Shown: piece after piece, positions 5,672-10,186 of the stretch
How the letters are laid out: each line of letters begins with the position of its first letter
How positions within the stretch are numbered: the stretch's first letter is position 1
From: SIG636 sp045604285
Lineage (GTDB): Bacteria; Bacillota; Clostridia; Oscillospirales; CAG-382
Reading direction: 5' to 3'
Length of the DNA: 10,186 nucleotides
Assembly (NCBI GenBank): GCA_045604285.1
Contig: JAZUNS010000007.1
Coordinates: 1-10,186, forward strand
Translations under genes and position numbers: made by a program
Notes under the pieces: generated by a model
Databases searched by the model: none
Told to the model about the DNA's origin: nothing
Seen by the model: the letters and a program-made list of their open reading frames with translations, nothing else

Positions 5672-5875
5672 TTAAGACAAAAAAATAGAAACCTTTTCAT
5701 TGTTATCTGTTATCGGCAACACTTCACACAAACACGCAGCGTTTTCTACAGTAATAGGAGATTGACCGCGCAGTTTTTTCCCCAAAGATTGTGTAGTTAT
5801 GCGCATTTTTTGTGCTATATACGCATTACGCAAACCGCTATCTTTAACTTTATCGTTAAGAGCTTTCAAATCCAT
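5672..5875 (-). CDS. Cro-like HTH regulator
   Basis: 67 residues from ATG 5873-5875, chosen because AAAGGGGGG lies just upstream; the frame is open further left of the start but without a site. Seen: an XRE-type HTH, RNAYIAQKMRITTQSLGKKL (about 17-36) followed by RGQSPITVENAACLCEVLPI and a C-terminal strand SIFLS, the fold of small phage Cro/DUF739-type proteins that end in a dimerising strand. It is the first gene of the leftward operon, facing the S24 repressor across two divergent promoters, the usual place of a Cro-type antagonist of the repressor. Confidence 0.75.
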   Translation of the reverse strand: MDLKALNDKVKDSGLRNAYIAQKMRITTQSLGKKLRGQSPITVENAACLCEVLPITDNNEKVSIFLS

Positions 5876-5916
5876 TATTCGCCCCCCCTTTCCATAAAAA
5901 TCAGCCACAGCAACTT

Positions 5917-5933
5917 GTTTCATTTTTGGAACG
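5917..5933. promoter_or_regulatory. Operator-like repeat O2 at the leftward start point
   Basis: Exact copy of the 17 bases at 5654-5670. It sits just downstream of the leftward -10 box (5939-5944), covering the expected start of transcription near 5932, so binding would block the operon. Confidence 0.65.
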
Positions 5934-5938
5934 CATAT

Positions 5939-5967
5939 ATATTAACACTCTCTTTTTTCTTTGTCAA
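5939..5967 (-). promoter_or_regulatory. Leftward early promoter
   Basis: Read on the minus strand, TTGACA (5962-5967) and TAATAT (5939-5944) are separated by exactly 17 bases. It drives the operon beginning with the Cro-like gene. Confidence 0.8.
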
Positions 5968-6023
5968 CCCATTTTTGAAACTTTTTTCAGTTTTTTTGAA
6001 AAAATATATTGCAAAACTGAAAC
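5966..6023. promoter_or_regulatory. Two degenerate operator half-site pairs
   Basis: TGAAAC occurs at 5976-5981 with a poor partner AACCCA (5966-5971), and at 6018-6023 with partner ATTGCA (6008-6013). Both keep the four-base gap of the 17-base repeats. The first touches the leftward -35; the second overlaps the rightward -35 and spacer, suggesting repressor autoregulation. Confidence 0.45.
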
Positions 6024-6037
6024 AAGCTTGTTATAAT
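6009..6037 (+). promoter_or_regulatory. Repressor promoter
   Basis: TTGCAA (6009-6014), 17 bases, TATAAT (6032-6037), reading right into the S24 repressor. A GAGGG ribosome site (6057-6061) precedes ATG 6069. Confidence 0.78.
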
Positions 6038-6068
6038 TATGGCAAGATAAGTAAATGAGGGACACAAA

Positions 6069-6689
6069 ATGCACAAAGTTAACGAAAGAATAAAAACGGC
6101 AAGAGAAGATGCCGGGTACAGTTATTCTGATTTATCCAAACTTACGGGTATACCTAAAACTTCATTACAACGATATGAAACAGGAACAACTTTAAAAATT
6201 CCATTGTCCGCTATATCAAAACTTGAACAAGCGTTATGCTTGCCAAGAGGATATTTGCTTGGGTGGAGCGAAAAGATGCCCGAAAATATTTTCCCCATAG
6301 AAACTGTCAAAGTCCCTCTCCTTGGTGAGATATCCTGCGGAGAGCCGGTGTTTGCCGCTGAGGAAAGACAATCCTATGTGGCAGCCGGTATTAATGTAAA
6401 AGCAGACTTTTGCCTTAAAGCTAAAGGCGACAGTATGATAAACGCCCGGATCTACGACGGAGATATTGTATTTATAGAAAAATGCGACGTAGTAGATAAC
6501 GGAACCGTTGCCGCCGTTATCATCGGCGACGATGCACTGCTTAAGCGTGTGTTTTTCTATCCGGACGACGGCAAGCTTGTGCTTGTAGCAGAAAACACTA
6601 AATACCCGCCCTTGGTATATATGGGCGATGAGCTGAACGAAGTTAAAATTTTAGGAAGGGCTATAGCCTTCCAAAGCGATGTGAGGTAG
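6069..6689 (+). CDS. LexA/CI-like repressor with S24 self-cleavage domain
   Basis: 206 residues. The N-terminal XRE helix-turn-helix spans about 5-60 (YSDLSKLTGIPKTSLQRYET). The C-terminal peptidase S24 domain shows a cleavage site LLGEISC|GEPVFA (Cys90-Gly91), the nucleophile Ser122 in KAKGDSM and the general base Lys159 in DDALLKRV. Family knowledge: activated RecA stimulates self-cleavage at an Ala-Gly or Cys-Gly bond, releasing the operators and inducing the element during DNA damage. It is transcribed away from the Cro-like gene, with operator-like sites in the shared region. The stop is followed directly by the next gene's ATG, so that gene should be expressed in the repressed state. 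Confidence 0.93.
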   Translation: MHKVNERIKTAREDAGYSYSDLSKLTGIPKTSLQRYETGTTLKIPLSAISKLEQALCLPRGYLLGWSEKMPENIFPIETVKVPLLGEISCGEPVFAAEERQSYVAAGINVKADFCLKAKGDSMINARIYDGDIVFIEKCDVVDNGTVAAVIIGDDALLKRVFFYPDDGKLVLVAENTKYPPLVYMGDELNEVKILGRAIAFQSDVR

Positions 6690-7808
6690 ATGATGAACAA
6701 CGACAAAAACTTATTTGATGAGCTTTTTGACGAACCGGAGCCAGAGGATCATGGTATACATAGCAGCTACCGAGAATACGCCTCCAACAATTCCAAGTCC
6801 TCTTTTCAAGTTGAAATTAACAAGGCAAAATTTAAAGAATGGGAACAAAAATTAATAAATGCTCCCGGCTATCCTAACAATAAAGAGTCACGCCTTGCTA
6901 TTGAGACACTTAAAATATGTATAGCAGAGAGCCCTATTGACGACGACATCGCAAAAAATGGATACGCTTTATTTGATTATGCTATGCTTTGCTATTTTGT
7001 GTTCAGAGCCCGTTTGTGCGCCGATTTCCCTCGAAATTTTGTGGAATTGTACGACACCTATATTCAAAATTTGATTTCGCTGTATTTTTGCCAGTTTTTC
7101 AATATTCCCCAAAATACAATCAACGGACTTATTGCGCAGAGAGCTCAAAAGTACGAAAGCATTGTGCGTGAAGATAATGCCGTATATAAGCTTACCGCTA
7201 CACTCACCCAATATATTGAAAAGGATATAGAAGGTATACCTGAATACAACGGGGTACTGATAACGAGTTTTACTGACAACTTCGAATTGCATATAAAATT
7301 ATCTGATTCAGTATCAGCAACGTTAAATGCGTTAAATCTCCTTATCGTTTCAACATTGCCTACAAACGGGCAAAGTTCATACGAATCGCCCAATCAAGAG
7401 CCTATCCTAAACCACCACGCCAACAAACACGATTCGGCAAAAGAATCCAAAAACGAGCAAGAAGAAGAGGAAATCTCCGAAAAAAGAAGTTTTATGAGTA
7501 AAACAAAAGAACGCTTTTTTTATGTTTTTGGCTCATTGGGTGCGGTTTTGTACTTTGTATTAACGGTATTCGTATCGGTTCTCCCCTTTATCATGATTGA
7601 CGCCAATTTTTTCGTTACACTTTTATTCATATTTGTTGAGATGGCTTTTCCGTTAACCTCAGTTGTGTTTTGGATTTGGGGACTGATTTGCGCCATAAAC
7701 GGACCACAAGATTGGGTAACAATTTCTTATTACATCGCTTTTACTGTGTTGTGGCTCCCATACTATATAAGTGTATTTTTAGCATTTTTCAAGAAAAGCA
7801 ATAATTAG
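6690..7808 (+). CDS. Membrane protein of unknown function with three C-terminal helices
   Basis: 372 residues; ATG 6690 directly follows the repressor TAG, with GAGG four bases before it (a second ATG follows at once). Residues 1-220 look soluble and alpha-helical, opening with an acidic stretch (FDELFDEPEPED). A low-complexity linker rich in Asn, Lys and Glu (about 225-268) leads to three membrane helices at about 277-302, 307-335 and 344-367, ending KKSNN. I recognise no family or catalytic motif. Being co-expressed with the repressor and integrase while the element is silent, it sits where phages keep superinfection exclusion or lysogenic conversion genes. That role is inference. Confidence 0.8.
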   Translation: MMNNDKNLFDELFDEPEPEDHGIHSSYREYASNNSKSSFQVEINKAKFKEWEQKLINAPGYPNNKESRLAIETLKICIAESPIDDDIAKNGYALFDYAMLCYFVFRARLCADFPRNFVELYDTYIQNLISLYFCQFFNIPQNTINGLIAQRAQKYESIVREDNAVYKLTATLTQYIEKDIEGIPEYNGVLITSFTDNFELHIKLSDSVSATLNALNLLIVSTLPTNGQSSYESPNQEPILNHHANKHDSAKESKNEQEEEEISEKRSFMSKTKERFFYVFGSLGAVLYFVLTVFVSVLPFIMIDANFFVTLLFIFVEMAFPLTSVVFWIWGLICAINGPQDWVTISYYIAFTVLWLPYYISVFLAFFKKSNN

Positions 7809-7825
7809 GCATAAAACAAGGACAT

Positions 7826-7859
7826 AAAAAAGCCCTACGGTGCGGCAACACCGTAGGGC
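7826..7859 (-). terminator. Strong leftward terminator between membrane gene and integrase
   Basis: GCCCTACGGTG (7832-7842) and CACCGTAGGGC (7849-7859) form a perfect eleven-base stem with a six-base loop. Six A (7826-7831) on the plus strand give a T-run after the stem on the minus strand only. It would stop leftward transcription before it reaches the membrane gene and repressor on their antisense strand. Rightward transcripts carry the hairpin without a T-run. Confidence 0.75.
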
Positions 7860-7888
7860 AAGGACCACAAAAGCATCGAGAAACACTT

Positions 7889-7948
7889 AGGAGGTCGTGT
7901 GTCTATTTTACACTACCTCCTTCTAAAAGTCAACAGTTTTAAGGAGGT
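7889..7948 (+). promoter_or_regulatory. Integrase leader with two exclusive hairpins around the ribosome site
   Basis: AGGAGGTCGTGT (7889-7900) pairs with ACACTACCTCCT (7910-7921), 11 of 12. ACCTCCTT (7915-7922) also pairs perfectly with AAGGAGGT (7941-7948), the integrase ribosome site, extended by AAAA (7925-7928) with TTTT (7937-7940). The two folds share ACCTCCT and cannot coexist: the first leaves the integrase site open, the second hides it. The upstream AGGAGG also precedes a GTG (7899) in frame with the integrase. This looks like a translational switch; no ligand or trigger is evident. Confidence 0.6.
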
Positions 7949-7952
7949 TATT

Positions 7953-9098
7953 ATGGCAAAAAGAGCAGCGCAGGGCGCAGGCAGCATCCGTCAACGCTCG
8001 GACGGAACCTGGGAAGCACGGTACACGGTCGGGCGTGATCCGGGAACCGGCAAGCAAGTACAGCGATCCATATACGGCAAAACGCAAGCAGAGGTACGCA
8101 AGAAGCTTGCCAAAGTCAGCACCGAGTTGGATGAAGGGATATATAAAGCCCCTTGTGACATCATGGTGGGTGAATGGCTTGACGTATGGCTTACTGAATA
8201 CAATAACAGCATTAAGCCATACACTCGCAGAGCCTACGAGATGAATATACGCGTACACCTCAAGCCGGGGCTTGGCAAAGTAAAACTAACGGCTTTGACG
8301 GTGCCGATGGTGCAAAGATTTTATAATCAAAAATTAGATACCCTCTCCCCTAAGTCTATAAAGAACCTAAACGGCATACTGCACAGTGCGCTGAAGCAGG
8401 CGGTTGCCATTGGGTATATACGCACCAACCCTGCAGACAACGTTAGCTTGCCCAAAGCACCTAAGGCAGAGATAAAGCCTTTGGACAGCAAGCAAATAAA
8501 AGAATTTCTGCAGGCAATAAAGGGGCATAAGTACGAACGGTTATACATTGTAGCCTTGTTCACCGGTATGAGGGAAGGGGAACTGTTGGGACTCACCTGG
8601 GACTGCGTAGATTTTGAAAAAGGGCAAATCTTAGTAAAGCAGCAATTGCAGAAACGTGGAACAACCCGTTACTTTGCGCCGCTTAAGAACAACAAGACCC
8701 GAACCATAACACCTGCAGCGTTGGTTATGCAGGCGCTTGCCGAAGAAAAGCGCAAGCAAATCATAGAAAAGACCGTTGCCGCCGAACTGTGGGCCCCTAT
8801 AGACGTTGACAACCTTGTTTTTACAAACGAGTTCGGGAAATATTTGGTTGCACTAACGGTATATAAAAATTACAAAAGAATTATGAAAGACCTTGGGTTA
8901 TCAGACAAACGACTGCACGACCTTCGGCACAGTTACGCCGTAGCTGCGTTGGTTGCCGGCGACGATATTAAAACCGTGCAGGAAAACATGGGGCACCACT
9001 CTGCAGCCTTTACGCTTGATGTATACGGTCATGTTACCGAAGAGATGAAACAGGAAAGCGCAAAGCGTATGGATTTATATATAAAACAATTGATATAA
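7953..9098 (+). CDS. int: Tyrosine recombinase integrase
   Basis: 381 residues from ATG 7953, chosen for AAGGAGG (7941-7947) upstream and the MAKRAAQGAGSIRQRSDGTW opening usual in this family. An in-frame GTG at 7899 would add 18 residues. The N-terminal AP2-like arm-binding domain (about 10-60), SAM-like core-binding domain (about 70-165) and catalytic domain follow in order. Catalytic residues visible: Arg207 (TGMREGE), a Lys in PLKNNKTR (245 or 248), His322 and Arg325 (LHDLRHSY), His348 (MGHHSAA) and nucleophile Tyr358 (LDVYGHV). All six are present, so it should be active. It catalyses site-specific integration and, with an excisionase, excision. No adjacent tRNA target is visible; the nearest core gene is dapB at the far end. 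Confidence 0.95.
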   Translation: MAKRAAQGAGSIRQRSDGTWEARYTVGRDPGTGKQVQRSIYGKTQAEVRKKLAKVSTELDEGIYKAPCDIMVGEWLDVWLTEYNNSIKPYTRRAYEMNIRVHLKPGLGKVKLTALTVPMVQRFYNQKLDTLSPKSIKNLNGILHSALKQAVAIGYIRTNPADNVSLPKAPKAEIKPLDSKQIKEFLQAIKGHKYERLYIVALFTGMREGELLGLTWDCVDFEKGQILVKQQLQKRGTTRYFAPLKNNKTRTITPAALVMQALAEEKRKQIIEKTVAAELWAPIDVDNLVFTNEFGKYLVALTVYKNYKRIMKDLGLSDKRLHDLRHSYAVAALVAGDDIKTVQENMGHHSAAFTLDVYGHVTEEMKQESAKRMDLYIKQLI

Positions 9099-9102
9099 AA
9101 TC

Positions 9103-9137
9103 AAGAGAGTAGTTAAAAAACTGCTCTCTTAATTTTA
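9103..9137 (+). terminator. Integrase terminator
   Basis: AAGAGAGTAGTT (9103-9114) pairs with AACTGCTCTCTT (9119-9130), twelve pairs with one G-U, around a four-A loop. AATTTTA follows. It begins five bases after the integrase stop. Confidence 0.8.
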
Positions 9138-9208
9138 TTATCGAAGCCATTAAAAATTGAAATTAATATTTGTACAGTTAGATGTATTTTGAGCAATGCT
9201 TTAAAAAC

Positions 9209-9231
9209 AACGCTTTAAAATGCGTTTTTTT
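9209..9231 (+). terminator. Weak intrinsic terminator
   Basis: AACGC (9209-9213) and GCGTT (9222-9226) form a five-base stem around TTTAAAAT, followed by TTTTT (9227-9231); further A-T pairs could extend it past one mismatch. Confidence 0.4.
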
Positions 9232-9250
9232 GGATTTTTTGCTTTTTCAC

Positions 9251-9354
9251 TTGACATTTGTCTAATTTTGTGGTAAAAGGTTTTTGAACGTGATATAAGC
9301 GTTTTTTTGAACAAGGTTTGCGTTTTAGTACCGTTGCCTTTTATATCATTTTTT
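9251..9354 (+). ncRNA. Possible small RNA unit upstream of the P-loop gene
   Basis: TTGACA (9251-9256), 17 bases and TAAAAG (9274-9279) form a fair promoter. A transcript from about 9286 would meet TGATATAA (9291-9298) pairing with TTATATCA (9341-9348), followed by six T (9349-9354). That bounds an RNA near 69 nt. It could equally be the leader of the gene at 9464 or chance in AT-rich DNA. Confidence 0.25.
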
Positions 9355-9463
9355 AAAATAATTGTCTTTATAATGAGTTTTTTTCGAGCGATATTATAAC
9401 AAACATTTTTTCTCATTCATATTCAACTAAACTATTAACATAAATTTAGAAAGGATAATAACT

Positions 9464-10186
9464 ATGAGCAAAATGATTACTCGCCCAAATGCTATGATGA
9501 AAAAGGGGGATGCAAAAATCAAACCATACGAACTAGGAAACAACCATTTGGCACTTAGATTTAAAAACAGAGCCTTCTCCATTCTTTTAGATTCGGGTTA
9601 TTACGAAGGAACTGTATTTGGACAATATTATAACACTTTTGATAGCACAGGCAAAAGTTCCATTTATGTTGAGCAACCAGAAACAGAAAAAGCGTTGGAT
9701 GTATTCTTAAAAACTGATAGTGATTGCATTAAATATTTAGTGGGATATACTGGGATTGGAAAAACAACAGTAATACGCAATTATTTCCATATATATGACA
9801 GGAACATACGCGTAGTCGACGAAAGTTTGATCATCTATCATTCGTTTTATTCAAAAGGGACCAACAATACAAGAAAAGATCAAGTATGGGATTCGTATAA
9901 AAACACGATTAAAAAAACAATAGCTTTCTTGTCTGGAAAAAGTAGCAAAGAATTATTATTGTCGCAAAATGCTGATTTTTTTGAAAGCTTTTACAGCTTT
10001 GTTGAGGAAACCAATCCGGATATGGCAAATTGTTATCCTTTAACTCCAAAATATAGGAAGAAAATAACAGCTGATAAGTTTAATGAAACTGTGCTTAACT
10101 ATATTGCAGAAAAATACGAAACAGATTATTACCTAATGCAATTAAAGTATTATGTTAATTATTACAAGCAAAACCTTGGAATCATC
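9464..10186 (+). CDS. P-loop NTPase, N-terminal part (runs off the window)
   Basis: 241 codons are visible from ATG 9464-9466, with AGAAAGGA (9448-9455) upstream; the frame is still open at the last base. Residues 94-101 (GYTGIGKT) are a Walker A motif fitting GxxxxGK[ST], in the context YLVGYTGIGKTTVIRNYF, so an ATP- or GTP-binding domain starts near residue 75. A following strand NIRVVDESLIIYHSF leads into Lys-, Tyr- and Phe-rich helices. The first 70 residues do not match a domain I know. The composition is much more AT-rich than the integrase, suggesting a separate acquisition. Such stand-alone AAA/STAND-like ATPases next to mobile elements are often defence proteins, but that is only context here. 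Confidence 0.7.
   Translation, partial: MSKMITRPNAMMKKGDAKIKPYELGNNHLALRFKNRAFSILLDSGYYEGTVFGQYYNTFDSTGKSSIYVEQPETEKALDVFLKTDSDCIKYLVGYTGIGKTTVIRNYFHIYDRNIRVVDESLIIYHSFYSKGTNNTRKDQVWDSYKNTIKKTIAFLSGKSSKELLLSQNADFFESFYSFVEETNPDMANCYPLTPKYRKKITADKFNETVLNYIAEKYETDYYLMQLKYYVNYYKQNLGII

Larger units (their letters stand above)
253..9139. mobile_element. Integrative element with rolling-circle replication module (ends approximate)
   Basis: Seen: a tyrosine integrase at the right, a LexA-like repressor diverging from an early operon, excisionase- and AlpA-like HTH proteins, a HUH Rep, RecU- and ParB-like proteins, all placed directly after a core gene of different base composition. The divergent int-repressor versus regulator-replication layout is like phage satellites and small integrative elements. 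No relaxase, coupling protein, terminase or virion gene is visible, so the class is open. The left end should lie between the dapB stop (252) and the parB-like stop (311). The right end is placed just after the integrase terminator only because integrases usually sit near an att site. No convincing att duplication was found, and the AT-rich tract beyond 9139 could still belong to the element. Confidence 0.65.
9138..9463. other. AT-rich non-coding tract
   Basis: No gene can be supported over these 326 bases. They are far more AT-rich than the element and contain a weak terminator (9209-9231), a promoter-like pair (9251-9279), an inverted repeat followed by T6 (9291-9354) and a TATAAT at 9369-9374 lacking a good -35 partner. 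The right boundary of the element may lie here. Confidence 0.6.

Noticed and set aside
7897..7926. Nine-codon leader peptide from GTG 7897 to TAA 7924-7926 before the integrase
   Set aside because: The start lies only two bases after AGGAGG, too close for normal initiation; the structural switch does not need it.
9201..9416. Leftward ORF of 71 codons in the AT-rich spacer
   Set aside because: No ribosome site, Lys/Ile-rich composition expected from translating AT-rich non-coding DNA, and no recognisable domain.
1..10186. tRNA, rRNA or CRISPR array
   Set aside because: No cloverleaf, rRNA segment or regularly spaced repeat was seen on either strand by eye; the only clear direct repeat is the two-copy operator-like 17-mer.

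Overview
The window looks like the edge of a Clostridia chromosome, possibly Oscillospiraceae, carrying an integrated mobile element. Positions 1-252 are the GC-rich 3' end of a core gene, dapB (42 of the first 60 bases are G or C). After the dapB terminator, composition and gene content change to a compact phage- or plasmid-like set that runs to a tyrosine integrase ending at 9098. Beyond it lies a much more AT-rich tract (14 of 60 G or C in 9121-9180) with the start of a P-loop ATPase that leaves the window. The host assignment is inference from the dapB fragment and the family resemblance of the element genes.

Layout. A long leftward operon (5875 down to 311) holds, in order of transcription: a Cro-like regulator, short ORFs with a remnant resembling a DNA adenine methylase start, an excisionase-like HTH protein, a DUF3846 protein, an AlpA-like HTH protein, two Cys-rich small proteins (one with added HTH segments), a 53-residue membrane peptide, a RepA-C-terminus-like protein, a HUH rolling-circle replication initiator, a RecU-like resolvase and a ParB-like protein. 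Many starts overlap the preceding stop, several as ATGA. A rightward unit (6069 to 9098) holds a LexA-like S24 repressor, a three-helix membrane protein of unknown function and the integrase. The two units diverge from a compact switch at 5917-6037, with two near-consensus sigma-A promoters and a 17-base operator-like sequence repeated exactly at 5654 and 5917.

How the parts may work together. The repressor should silence the leftward operon and its own promoter until SOS-stimulated self-cleavage. Excision would use the integrase plus one of the small HTH proteins, and the excised circle could replicate from the HUH Rep with RecU and ParB as accessory factors. Upstream of the replication genes, a rightward promoter (TTGACT-17-TATAAT) and an intrinsic terminator define a roughly 73-nt RNA antisense to the replication mRNA leader, as in copy-control systems of small Gram-positive plasmids. 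The integrase leader can fold in two exclusive ways around one eight-base anti-Shine-Dalgarno segment.

No relaxase, type IV secretion, FtsK/Zot, terminase or capsid gene is seen. The element is best described as a small integrative replicon with satellite-like layout whose transfer route is unknown. Its exact ends are not resolved.
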